NCBI GenBank assembly: GCA_020631735.1
Contig: CM036159.1
Coordinates: forward strand, 16,841,511-16,905,510
Direction: 5' to 3'
From: Saccharum officinarum
Taxonomy: Eukaryota > Streptophyta > Magnoliopsida > Poales > Poaceae
Length of the DNA: 64,000 nt
Positions 44,101-54,300 of the stretch are shown here, piece by piece. The translations under genes were made by a program, and so were the position numbers. The notes under the pieces are model-generated. The model made no database searches. It was not told where the DNA came from and saw only the letters and a program-made list of their open reading frames with translations. Positions within the stretch are counted from its first letter, which is position 1, and each line of letters starts with the position of its first letter.

Positions 44101-46474
44101 TGCAACAAGAAAAAATAATCAACAATGCGAACATAACCTTACTTCGAAAAGTACAGCAACAAAGCCTTTTGCTCCAAGCAAGTTGGGGCAGGCCAAAAAG
44201 TACAGCGAAGGAAATGGGAGAACAGTTATTGGCAGCAATTCAACAGAAAGAACATGACAAATAATAATTTGTGTAAAAGAAACAAAAAAAAGGTGAACAG
44301 TTCTTGCATGAGCAAACAATGTTCAAATAGATAAACATCATCAGTTTGCCAAACAAGCAAGTCATGTGAATAGCTGATAATAAATAAATTTATATATATC
44401 ATGCTGTCAATGAAACAAACTTTGACTTCTATGTCAATACTAAACTGACCCTTCTGTGCGAATACACTGTTTGTTTTCCGGGCATAAGAGACATTGTAGT
44501 TTCAAGAAAACTACATGAAAATAATAAATTAGGACTGTTATCTTAGATATTATCTTCCAAAAAGCAGAGAAAAATGAAGTCCATGCAAATTTCCAGACAT
44601 GCGTAACGTCATAAACTTTTATTAACCCTATTGGAGCTTGATATGAGCATGAATAGTCATGCAACAAACCACACGAAACAAAATTCCCAGAATAAAATGC
44701 TGGTGACAGATTAGCAAAAAGTGCAACATCTCAGCTCCTTGGAAAAAAAAAGGCTACACCAACTTGCTTTGTGGATTTTGTTTCATCTCTAGCCTACCCT
44801 GACCTTCTTGGGACATGTGGCTTGTTGTTGTTGCTTTTATGTTAGTTACAGCTACTTCTAAATCATTTAGCTCTACTTGCATGTATATGGCATATACAAC
44901 CTCCTTCGAATGACCAGGTTGTCTATAAGGCTAAGTATAGATCATCAGGCTGGCACCAGTTGTAAGTAAGCAGGGCCGTATTTCCGTCGGTAGAAGGGAA
45001 AAGGAAACATATCCATCAGCAGCAAATTGTCAATTTGAGACCAACACTCGCAAAACCAACTCAGCTACCAAATTCTAAACCTGCCATCATGGAGACTAAC
45101 TTGGGCACATATTGCATTGTAGCATTATAACTCAGTATACACTGCCAAATAGCTACGTTTTTTGGGACACTGCTGAAGCTTTGGATTGATGGCAACTTAG
45201 CAAGGATTGTAATGCACTTTGAGCTGGACAATTTCAACTACCCTGTGCCCCTATCTCTTATTAGACCACAGCGGATATTAGTGAATTGGACCAGCTGCAC
45301 ACCTCTGTACAGGTGAAATGGTGGCATCAATGCATCATTCTTCAAAACGATCAGCTTTGTACAGATCACATCTGCATCTGTAGACTGAAATTCCATTACT
45401 GGCATGTGACATAGAAACCAATCAGCCCCAACATTACCATCATGAAGGCTAATCCAGCATGGAGATAACCCATTTCAAGGGCTGAACGTTTGAAAATGCT
45501 ATATGGAGGCATCCAATAGAAAATGCAATGGCATTGAATTTTTCTTCCTTTCTTCCTTTATAGACCATGCTAATAATGCATTTACAGTTACATTGTGGAA
45601 TGGTACGCAAAGGATTGTAAAAAGAAACTAAACTTGACAAGAAATTTCCACAAAGTAACACAGTACAACATAAAGGATAGTGAGTTGCAACCAGGTTTAC
45701 GCCGTCTCCCTCTGCAGGGGTGGCCAGAGCGCATGGTACGGCTTCTTGGCCCAAATAACTGACCTTGAACATGGAATGGTGCTGCTGATGAAACCCTGGG
45801 CCGCCACCACTGTACCCGATCCTTCCTCCCGGTGCCGCCACCGTCTTACCAGGCTCACCTCCGTCCTTTCGCTCTCCTTCTGCCCCTGCCGCTGCTGGGT
45901 CCTCTCCCCAATCCTGCTCCTCCATCCCGGTGATGTGTGGTCCATCGGCGACGATGACGAGGTCCTCACCGTCTTCGTCGTCTCCTTCATCCTCCCCGAG
46001 CGCCCGGCGGCCATCGGTCTCGTTGAGCACGATCTGGATGTCGTCCTCGCTATCGCTGTCCCATTCGTCGCTCCCGGCCGCACCAGCTGCCGACGACGAC
46101 GAAAGTCCAGGGATGGCCGGCCCGGAATCGCCCGCACCACCCCCCATGAGCGGATCGATATCATCCGCAGAGGTGGGCCGCTTCGCAATCTCACGCTTCA
46201 CGGGAGGTGCGGGCTCGCCTCCATCGCCGTCCTCGTCGGCCCAATCGCCGGTCGGGTCAACCCCGGGTATGGGGTGGCTCCCTCCTAGGAGCCAGTCGTC
46301 GTCCTCCTCCTCCGCTGCCGCCGCCGCCGCCAAGGGGGTAGGATTAGGGTTTGGAGGCTGGCGGGGTAGGGTTTCAACTGGAACAGGGTTGGATAGCGCG
46401 GAGGTGGATGCGGGGGTCTGAGTGGGGATGAGGATGTCGGTGTAGAGGTCGCCGAACTCGTCGTCTTCCTCCAT
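34508..46474 (-). CDS. FIPS5: FIP1/FIPS5 homologue, polyadenylation factor subunit (9 exons, 1308 codons)
   Basis: Plant Fip1 bridges poly(A) polymerase to the CPSF cleavage/polyadenylation complex in the nucleus. Coding exons (descending): 46474-45764, 44099-43867, 43233-43104, 43034-42966, 42886-42743, 41880-41779, 41660-41386, 39468-37833, 35134-34508. All junctions are GT-AG and the phases join without a break. The product begins MEEDDEFGDLYTDI, the typical start of this family. It then has an acidic N-terminus, the Fip1 motif (PWKFPGADISDFFNFGLDEE, about residues 323-345), a QSRIRVYESGR block, MTGRPIQVETNYTDRFPSVD (about 430), a long Arg/Asp/Glu/Ser-rich region in exon 8, and a C-terminus RRGRSKLERWTSHKE...RFKLPMPGEKD...ARKRRW. 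Length fits Arabidopsis FIPS5 (about 1.2 k residues). Minor isoforms and exact UTRs are unknown. Confidence 0.92.
34961..35029 (+). mobile_element. RTE-type LINE 3' tail inserted into a FIP1 coding exon
   Basis: The plus strand carries CCCCAACTTGCTTGGGACAA, AAGGCTATG and (TTG)n, the same tail as the RTE-type fragment at 41197-41237. It is flanked by a direct repeat GTCTTCTTC at 34961-34969 and 35021-35029. The gain (34970-35029) is 60 nt, 20 codons, so the FIP1 frame is kept. Confidence 0.85.
35217..35342. mobile_element. Stowaway-like MITE in FIP1 intron 8
   Basis: CTCCTCCATTCCAAATTGTA at the left and TACAATTTGGAATG at the right are inverse complements. The body carries the GGCTTTTCTA..TAGAAAAGCC pair. 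Confidence 0.65.
35550..35700. mobile_element. Stowaway MITE in FIP1 intron 8
   Basis: CTCCCTCCATTCTAAATTAT at the left mirrors ATAATTTGAAATGGAGGGAG at the right over nearly the whole length (about 150 bp). TA follows on the right; the left flank reads TG. It would form a long hairpin if transcribed. Confidence 0.85.
37663..37676. repeat. Poly-C tract in FIP1 intron 8
   Basis: About 13 to 14 consecutive C (G on the transcribed strand), roughly 160 bp inside the intron from the exon 8 donor. Confidence 0.8.
37833..39468 (-). CDS. FIPS5: FIP1 exon 8 (residues about 555-1100), RD/RE/RS-rich
   Basis: A single 1636-nt exon encoding a low-complexity charged region dense in Arg-Asp, Arg-Glu and Ser-Arg pairs (e.g. 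SYDRVRETEIWPRRDD, KRMDDSDWRGSRQRER), typical of RNA-processing factors. It includes a Gly5-Asp4 run from a (CCA)n-like microsatellite near 39240. It ends SHRSGK at donor GTATGA. Without splicing a TGA follows two codons later. Confidence 0.88.
40197..40216. repeat. (TG)n/poly-G tract in FIP1 intron 7
   Basis: TGTGTGTG runs into about 19 consecutive G. Homopolymer length is prone to sequencing error. Confidence 0.8.
40694..41237 (+). mobile_element. RTE-type LINE 3' fragment in FIP1 intron 7 (antisense to the gene)
   Basis: A 5'-truncated non-LTR fragment. The frame IRPAMLYGAEC is followed by a TGA at 40740, then an open stretch to 41114 with RMLRWCCGHTRRDRVRNDDI, VGVAPIEEKL and HRLRWFGHVQRRPPEAPV, a very frequent plant RTE-like tail. 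The 3' UTR ends with CCCCAACTTGCTTGGGACAA and (TTG)n. It lies on the strand opposite to FIP1. Non-functional. Confidence 0.85.
42068..42450 (+). mobile_element. Internally deleted Copia element in FIP1 intron 5
   Basis: A left LTR remnant (42068 to about 42167) and a 3' LTR (42331-42450) both start TGTCAAGATATAGGCC. Only about 160 bp of interior remain, encoding the last part of a Copia RNase H (YVPSELQVADLFTKAQTRE) followed by a polypurine tract GAAGGGGGG. A perfect TSD ATTTT flanks it (42063-42067, 42451-42455). The left LTR lost its end together with nearly the whole interior. It is antisense to FIP1. Confidence 0.85.
42966..44099 (-). CDS. FIPS5: FIP1 exons 2-4, Gly/Pro-rich linker and Fip1 motif
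   Basis: Exon 2 (44099-43867) encodes YVRPGAPGA and a Gly/Pro/Arg-rich stretch ending PPHK. Exon 3 (43233-43104) encodes the conserved Fip1 motif with EEKPWKFPGADISDFFNFG and EEKWKDFCKQL. Exon 4 (43034-42966) encodes QSRIRVYESGRSEQ. This block is the strongest evidence for the family. Confidence 0.9.
44765..44838 (+). mobile_element. Degenerate RTE-type LINE tail in FIP1 intron 1
   Basis: TTTCATCTCTAGCCTACCCT, then CTTCTTGGGACATGTGGCTTGTTGTTGTTG, matches the tail of the RTE-type fragment at 41165-41237 with several changes. This is the third such tail within one gene. Confidence 0.7.
45764..46474 (-). CDS. FIPS5: FIP1 exon 1 (residues 1-237)
   Basis: It starts at the only family-consistent ATG (46474) and ends ...HHSMFK at donor GTCAGT (45763). 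The content is acidic, with runs of Ala/Glu/Asp and the segment WDSDSEDDIQIVLNE, which resembles the acidic region through which Fip1 proteins contact partners. Reading on past the donor gives a spurious 341-residue frame, rejected because exon 2 (YVRPGAPG) follows in family order. Confidence 0.9.
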
Positions 46475-46573
46475 CGCGGCGCGGCGGCGGGATCCGGGGT
46501 GGTGGAGGATGGAAGGCGGCGGCGGCGGGTGCGAGAAGAGGAGGCCGAGTCGTGGAGTTTGCTGCGGAGCTGC

Positions 46574-46581
46574 TTATTTAG
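46574..46581 (-). promoter_or_regulatory. TATA-like element upstream of FIP1
   Basis: The minus strand reads GCCTAAATAAGC about 100 bp before the FIP1 ATG. It is a weak but suitably placed TATA-like sequence before a GC-rich 5' UTR. Confidence 0.35.
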
Positions 46582-46640
46582 GCCCCCGTGGCAAGAGAAA
46601 TTTCAATATTTGACCATCACGCCCCCTCTCTGTGATTAGG

Positions 46641-47178
46641 GCTGCAGAGCTCCGCGCCCCACGACCTTCGGCCAGAGGCCAACACACATCGAAGTTCATC
46701 ATGGCCGCAGCGACAGCAGCCCACAGGCAAAGTAGTGTTATAGAACAAAAACATAACACTTAATTAACACGCTTTTAAAAAAAGGGACAATTGGTTCAGT
46801 AACACCGAAAGATCACCTATTCTGTAAAATGTCATCGAAAGATGTCCGTTCCGTAAAATCTGAATCTAGCATTCTGGTCGCATTTAGAGATAACACCGTG
46901 AGTGCTCATCTGTCCTCCGTGGCCCTGTTCCTCCCACACCGAGCTCTGTTAGACAAAATCCCTCACATTCTTGCCACGAGCGGCACTCGTCGTCAAGGTC
47001 CCGAAGCTTGCCGCAAGTGGCGAGTGGCGACCGCGAAGCTCAAAGAGGGAATCGACGGCGCGATGCTCTAAGACGGTGGCACTTGGCGGTGCCTGTGGGC
47101 TGCTGTCGCTGCGGCCATGATGAACTTCGATGTGTGTTGGCCTCTGGCCGAAGGTCGTGGGGCGCGGAGCTCTGCAGC
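46641..47178. repeat. Perfect 89-bp inverted repeat upstream of FIP1
   Basis: 46641-46729 (GCTGCAGAGCTCCGCGCCCC...) is the exact reverse complement of 47090-47178, by base-by-base comparison. The spacer is 360 bp. One arm sits between the FIP1 TATA-like element and the transposon end at 46784; the other is inside that element. Confidence 0.9.
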
Positions 47179-48176
47179 ACGCGGGCTCCGCCGAGTGCGA
47201 GCGCCAGCTGCCGGCACGAACTCTGCAGCGCGGGGGCTTTTCCGGGAGCGAGCCCAAGCACCGGCCGTGCAGATGACACAGCCGGCGGGCACGAGCTGCG
47301 CGGGGGCGCACGAGTGCACGACATGACGACATAGTCGATTAGCCGTCGGACGCAGAGCTCTGTTAGTCTGCCACCGGATGCGGACAGTGAAGGATGTAAT
47401 CCTAGCTATGGTGCTAGTCTGTTCACGCTGTGATCTTCTCAAGTGAGTTGCGAGCTCTGCATGTGGTGCATGCCGATAGCGGACACTAGCTACACTTGCA
47501 CGAGCACGCTGCCTCATGGCCCGCACCGCCACCGTTGGCAGCGAAGCTCCCTCCCTGCATCACTGCGTGCACCCCGAGCCCAAGGCCGACGCTACAGCGC
47601 GGTCCGCCTCTAAGGCTCGAACGCGAGACGGAGCACGCTTGCCACACTACTCGTGGCCACCTCGTGCGCCCCCAACGAGTGGTTACGACTTTTGCTTGGC
47701 CTCCGCCACCTGCAGCCCCCAGCACGCACCTTGCCTCACCGAGGTTCAGGCTGACGCCACCGTGCGAGCCTCTTCGAGCAAGGACGCCAACCTATGGGAC
47801 AAGCCGCTTGCCATGCTCCTCGTGGCCACCTCACGTGACCCGGCGATGACTTTGTAATTCCACCTAGCGTCCGCCGCCGGCAGCGAAGTGTATGAGCAGG
47901 TGCTGGCACTCCACATATCGAACCAAGAAGGAGCAGGATACAATGTCTTTTTATTTCAGGCGTTTGGAGGAGGATTTCACGACGTTAGCGTGCCACCGTG
48001 ATGGAATGCTAGATAGAGGTAACAGCGATGTCTTTTTTTCTCTTGAACACGCATGAGATCTGCGTATCATTGCATTAAGAAAAAGAAGAAAGAGTTTTTA
48101 GTACAACCAACGCGCATCCGGCATGCTAGGTGGTCAACAGCCGTACCAACCTAGCAAAATGTTTTATGGGTCGATA

Positions 48177-50138
48177 TTACATAAATAGATCAACCAGAAT
48201 GCGCTCACCGCCGCGCCCTACGGGTCCTCTCTGAAGAGGTCGCACGCGCGCCCGTTGTGCGCTGGGAACAACGCGTCCAAGGCATCCACCTGGCTCGACG
48301 ACAAGGTCCCAGAACGCAGAGAGTCGAGTATCCCCTTGGGCGCGGGTGAAACCCAGTCGCTGGTTGAGGAGAACCTCGCCCCGCCGAGAGGCCGAAATGT
48401 GCGCCAACGGTTGGGCGGCAATCTGTCTGCTCCTGGGCCGGATAGGCGGAGGCCTCTTGACTGGCGTCCTCTGCCGTGGTAGAGAGGCGATTAGGGGTGG
48501 CTCCTGCATGACTCGCACCTTGTCAAGAAACTGTGTGAGGCATCGAGTGGCCTCGTGCGGCGATGGCGTTTCGTCCCCACTTGCGACGCCGGGTTGACCC
48601 TCCTGAGGAGGCGTCAGCAGCGCTGACTCATGCTCCAGTGGTTGAGGCAAACCATCCCACGTGGCTGTCTCCATCTCAGAAGGCCGACTTGCGACCTCCA
48701 CAGGTGCCACCTCACTCGCAGGGGGCGTGAGCTGCGACGGCTCCTACGCCATCACCATAGCCGGCTCCGTAAACCCCGTGGTGGCGTCATTCCCCGTCGT
48801 AGACGGCTCCGTGGTCCTTAGGGAGGTGTCCTCTAGAGCGTCGCTCATGGCGAGCATAGCGGCGAGCTCCTCCAGCATCAGATCAAAGGATACGACCAGA
48901 GCGAGAGGCCCAATGGCCATGCACATCGCCAAAGCAAGTGGATCTGGCTCAAAGAAAAAGGGTGCGGCAGAAGGAGGGGGAGGCTCATCAACGTGATCGG
49001 TAGGCGCACTCATTGCCACCGTGATGCCGCCTCTCTTCCGTCGGTGTCGACATCTCCACCGCCTGCGCCCCCCACCAACGGTCACAGCCGCGCCAGGCAC
49101 AGTTGCGGATGCATCAGGCACAGCAGTAGCCGTGCCCGACACGGCACCGTCCGCGGCTGATGTGTCGCCGTGGGCACGAAGCATGTTGCTCGGGGTAGGC
49201 TCCCGGATGCGCCGTCGTGGCCGTCCATCAGGGGCACTGAATGTGCCAGAGCTAGAAGGAGGCACTTTCTGTCGCTGCTTATAGTTCCGTGCGATGTGTC
49301 GAAACCCCTTGCAGCGGAGGTAGCTTGCAGGTTGCCACCCTGTGCACGGTGGAGAGACAGTTGAAGCACTTGCCGAGTAGGTCTGAAGGGTAGCGAGGAG
49401 GGGGCTGCCGGTTAGCCAATGCAAGGCGGGCAGGCCGTACCCCACCGGCACCACTAACCGGCCCATGCAGCAGGACCTGACGCCAGCCGTGAGCGTTCGG
49501 AGCGGAGAAGCACTGGCGGGCGGAGTCTCGTCCACGACGACCGAGGCACTGCCGGGCGGGGACCCGGCCTTCCACAGGCCGAGCAGGCAGGCCGTGCATG
49601 AGCTGAGGGCGCGGCCGCAACCAGCGAGCCCTGTGGATGCGTCGCTCGCGCACCGCAGCGGCACCCAATGCATCGAAGCGCGCACCACCAGCGATGGTGG
49701 CTGGCCGAGCTCCTGCGGCGGGCCGCTTGCCTCGCTCCGTCGTAGCACTGCCGCGAGAGGCACTGACGATCGGAGGCGACATCCGGGCCTATGACCCCAG
49801 GCGAACAACGTCGAGGTAGGAGGTTGGAGAAGCCATCGGCGACCTCTCCACGTCGAAGTCATCGTCCGCCCAACGACGCGCCTTGGAGCGCCCCTTCGAT
49901 TCGTCCCCTGGGTGGAAGGGGGCAGCGAGGGGGGACAAAGATGACGATGGACTAGGCGTGGAAGGATGGACGAGAGAGATGTCAAGCACCGATGACGGCA
50001 CAGGCTACAACAGCAGGCTAGGCGCCAGGGCGTCGTCATCGTCATCCAAGACGCGGGGCCCCTCGGCGTGACCTGGTGGCACGGGGGTGCAGCCCGATCA
50101 GATCCCAGCGGCGAAGCAGGCCTCACGCACCGTGTCAC
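48177..50138 (-). pseudogene. Gag-like CCHC protein of the TIR element, frameshifted
   Basis: Minus-strand frames show GKCFNCLSTVHRVATC (about 49325-49375), directly followed in another frame by LRCKGFRHIARNYKQ. These are the paired zinc knuckles (usually C-x2-C-x4-H-x4-C) of a repetitive grass gag-like family, here with a frameshift between them and the last Cys of the second replaced by Tyr. The C-terminal part (IAAQPLAHISASRRGEVLLNQRLGF, in part) is also typical. No pol follows. Confidence 0.55.
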
Positions 50139-50664
50139 CTACGTTGGTGGCGGGGAGGGTGGTGGCTATGTCCCCACGCCAGAGGTGGTGGCCGCGTTGG
50201 CGGACCACGGCGCCATCGTCGACGGCCGCAGAGGCTCCCCTGCGCTGGATCCCGCGACGACGCTGCTGCTGGCACCGGTGGCCGCGGCGGCGGAGGCCAA
50301 TGCTGGCGGCAGCGCGAGCATGCCTCGCGTAGGCCCACCATCGCCAGATCTCACAGATGGGGAGGCCGGCTTCATGGGCAAGGAGGGCGGCGCCCGTGCC
50401 CCAGCGCCGGAGCACTCAAGCTGAGGCAGCGGAGAGGTTGGCGCCGACGGTGCTGGGGCGGCCATCATGACCGGTGCCTGCACGGCAAGCTCGCCATGGC
50501 CGGCTGTGGCACCCAGATGGCGAGGCACGGGGGTGGAATGAGGAAGGGGGCCAGAAGGGGAGGGGGAGGGAGGGGGATGGGGCCGCCGGTTTCGGAGAGG
50601 TAGCCGATGGCGGCGGCGTCTCGGAGAGCACTAGGTCAGAGCGCCTCGGAGCGTTTTGAGGGTG

Positions 50665-50827
50665 TGAGATCCTTCGCCCTACATATATACTTCACAGCGC
50701 TGTCTTTCAATGGTATTTTACGTGACCAGCGTCTTTCAATGGTATACATATATACTTCACAGCGCTGTCTTTCAATGGTATTTTACGTGACCAGCATCTT
50801 TCAATGGTATTTTACGGAAGCGGTGTT
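50665..50827. repeat. Subterminal repeat cluster of the TIR element
   Basis: TCTTTCAATGGTATTTTACG (then TGACCAGC) occurs about three to four times, and ACATATATACTTCACAGCGC twice, including a near-perfect duplication of about 80 bp (about 50682-50735 and 50743-50797). Confidence 0.75.
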
Positions 50828-51312
50828 CTTTCGGTGCTATAGAACTAATTTCCCCTAAAAAAGTTAACCCTAGGCATACAAACTCTTGTGATTTAAGAGA
50901 ATTCTCCTATTTTTTTATTTTCAATACTATCTCTCTTAACTTAGGCTATATGAAAAGACCAAATTACTCCATACAAAGGAAGTCTATCCAATCAGTCATG
51001 TCTGCTCTCGAGATCATGCGAATCACGAGGACTCTCCCAGCCCTCGCTTTCCTCCTCTACTCCGCCATCTTGCCACTCTGCTACTCAGGAGGTTGTGCTC
51101 GACATCCTAGGGTTTACGCATCGACCCTAGTCGCCTCCTTCGGTTGCTAGCTCCTTATCTCCTCCTCTACTGCGCCCACGATGTGTCGTGACACTGGGGC
51201 ATGTGCCAGCCCACGTGAACGATGTTGGGGTGGGGAAAAGGTGTGTCTCGTCTCCTCTTTTAGGGGTAGGGGTAATTTAATCTTTTCTCGTGGCCTAAGT
51301 TAAGAGATGAGA

Positions 51313-54300
51313 TGTAACACCCCTGGTGTTATAGTGCTAATAAATCTGCCATGTCATCATAATGCATTGCAGAGCATCCATGATTAGGTCAACCTTGTTA
51401 TGTATCAACTAAAACAAGTTTACTTATCTAGATTGGATGTGCTTCTCCGTGGTGTGTTTCGAACCCGAAAACCCTAATTTCGAATGCCACCGCAAATACT
51501 TAGTACGTGCCCTGCGTAATTTGAGGTGTGTGACTGTGTTACACACTAGTGTCAAATGTAGGGTATGAGCTCAAGTACAACACTAAAATGAAGCTCCAAG
51601 TTTGAGTTTGAGTTGGAGTCCCAAAACTTGTCACGAGTTTTCCGATTCAAATTCAAATTCAAATTTGGGGAAGAATGTAAAAGAATTTAAAAAGCTAAAT
51701 TGGTCAACCAAGAGTGGCATTTGGTCAACCATGTCATGTTGGTCCAAATGATGCCCTTGGATGATGGTTTGATTACTAAGTAAACACTAATCGTAGTAGC
51801 AACAAATTCCAATTGAAAATTCCTCCGAAAACCCTAAATTTCAAAACCCTATTTTACCCCTTTTGAAATAATTCAAAATCTAAGCAAAATTTGGGAAAAA
51901 GTTAAAAACCAAGTTTGTAGAACTTTTCAAGGGCTACAACTTTGGTGTTTTGAGTTTTCAAAGTTTTAGTGTAAAATGTGGAGCAATTTTGAAAATAAAC
52001 AAATTTCAGATTTAACTCATTTTTGTCCCCGAACTAAGATTTCAAAATGGAGGCAGAATTTGAAAATGTTTTGAACAGCAAAGTTGTAGGTCTTGTCAAG
52101 ATGTACAACTTTGGTGTTTGGAGATTTTGAAGTTTCAATATTAAATCCAAAGTAATTTCTAAATTACCAAATCCCAAAAATGTGTCCCCTTTTGAATTTA
52201 AACTCAAATTTCAAAATCCAGTTAGAATTTGAAAAAGTGTTCAATACAAAAATTGTAGAGCTTGAAATTCTAAAGATTTCATATATTGGAAGTTTTTCAA
52301 GTTTCCATATGAATTTGAGAGTAATTTGAGAAAACTGTTTGAAAATTCAAATTTAGGGGGGGCAGCTACAGTGACCGGTCAATCACCGCCGGGCAGCGGA
52401 CGGCATGGGGGCCGGCGAAGCCGCTGTCGTCGTGCTGGCCGCTTCCACAGCCTTCCAGCCTGCCACCGCGACCACAGGGACCGCTTCACGCTCTCCAGCT
52501 GCTTCCTTTGCTTCACAGCGCTATAAAAGGACCGACACCGCCACTGTCGCCGTCCGGTTTCACCATCGTCGCCGCCACCGTCGTCCTTTCGCCAGCCAAA
52601 TTCACCCTCCCTGCTCCACCGCAACCATTTCCCATCTCACCAATCGCTCCGCCATCACCTTGCGAGCCTGTTGCGCCTCTCAGTGTAGACGCTACCGCTC
52701 AGGATCGTCGGGGAGCCGTCGTCTTCCACCTCGGGTCACCGCCGTCCCGATTGAGCCCCGCCACCGTGGCTAGCCGCCTCTAGTGCCTCTCCGCTTCGAC
52801 CGATCACGCCTCTGTGATCATGGTACGCCCCTGATGCTCCCTGGCTAGTTAGTTTAAGCTTTGCACCGTTGTGTCGTCGAGTCACCGGTCACCGTAGTTG
52901 CCGAGCCGCCACCGTCGTCGGTGAAGTATCACTGGAGCTCGAACCGTGGTGCTATCTAGCAAAATGGAGTCGTGGGAAGGTGTAGATGGTGATGGTAGGG
53001 TCAGTTTATTGACCGAAGCTCCGGTCACCGGCCGACCACCGCGCGGAGGTGAGTGAGCGCGCGGGAGTGAGCGAGAGAGCGGGAGGTGAGGGATGACAGC
53101 TGGGGCCGGCGTGTGAGTGAGCGAGAGAGAGAGCACGCGCGCGCGGAGTGGGCCGTGTTGCTGAGCCGCGGACGCGTCGCTAGGTCGAGCCCGGGTGCGG
53201 GCGAGCGCGAGCGCGCGGGCGCGCGCGAGCGGGCCGCTCGGTTGGGCCGGACCGGAGGGAGAGAAGGATCGGCCCGGTTCGGTTTTTGTTTTTGTTTTTG
53301 TTTTTCTTTTTCAAAATTATGAATAGTGATACTATTTGTTTATTTCACTAAAAATTGTGTAGAGTTCCAAAATTCTTGAAAATTTTTGTGTGAGCTTCTC
53401 AATGTGTATACTATCTAGGAAAAATGTTAAATCATGAATTTGAGTACTTTGTGCAGTAGATTTAATTGGTTCCAATAAAGATTAAATGCAACTTTCATGA
53501 ATTTTAATATTTAATTTATTAATCCAAAAATTATGAAATTTATTATGACACTGTTTTAGGTCATTCTTAATCTATAGAAAAAGTTTGAGCTTGTTTAGAT
53601 AAAGTTTGATCAACTGTTAATTATGCCCTAGTTAATTAAATAGTAAATAAATGTTAATTTGATAACTTTAAGTGTTGTGTGCCCTTTTGATTGAGTGATG
53701 TCCTTAGGTCACTAATCATTGGTGATCTTTGGCACCTTAATTTTATGTTTGAGCTCGTTAGTAACTTACTTAGTGATAAAAAGCTGGTATCGCTGGAGTT
53801 GTCGCTACTAGTTAGTAGGTTTACTGTTTTACGACTGTACCGCGAAGGAAGTTGTACTTAAGTTGTAACTTGTGGCATATCATCATCAAGCATCATGTTT
53901 ATCATCGAGCATCATGTTAAAGCATGTTATATACTCGTGCAGTTCCTGCTTTCGAAGAAGTCGCTGTTGCCGAGTAAGCTTCCGGAGAAGAGCTATCGTC
54001 GGTGGATTCCGGACCAGACGTGGGAGTCCTCGAGTCTGAGTCAGTCGTCGGGTTAGAGCAAGGAAAGCTTTGGTGCATTTAAACCCTACCTTGAGTTTTA
54101 CAAATGTTTTATTATTTATACTATGGTTTACTGCATTAAGTAATTAGGAGTTGAGTGATAACCTAATTGTTGCATTGTCATCCTTGATTATTGCGATATC
54201 AACCTTGATACTTGTTTTACTGAAAATGCATAGTATGCTTCGCTATGCTTAGAAGTTAAGCTTTTAAATGAAATGTTTACATAGCCATGATGACATACTT

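Larger units (their letters stand above)
46784..50855 (-). mobile_element. TIR-bounded transposon with a gag-like zinc-knuckle ORF (class unresolved)
   Basis: The left end GGGACAATTGGTTCAGTAAC-ACCGAAAG and the right end, read inversely, GGGGAAATTAGTTCTATAGC-ACCGAAAG are related inverted termini. The subterminal GTAAAAT..CGAAAG/ATTGAAAG motifs also recur on both sides. A-rich sequence flanks both ends, so the TSD cannot be fixed. The interior is GC-rich and carries a broken minus-strand ORF family common in grasses. It separates FIP1 from everything upstream. Confidence 0.5.

Noticed and set aside
45449..45763. Extension of FIP1 exon 1 into a 341-residue protein
   Set aside because: The family sequence continues in exon 2 at 44099 with matching phase. 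The extension is intron.
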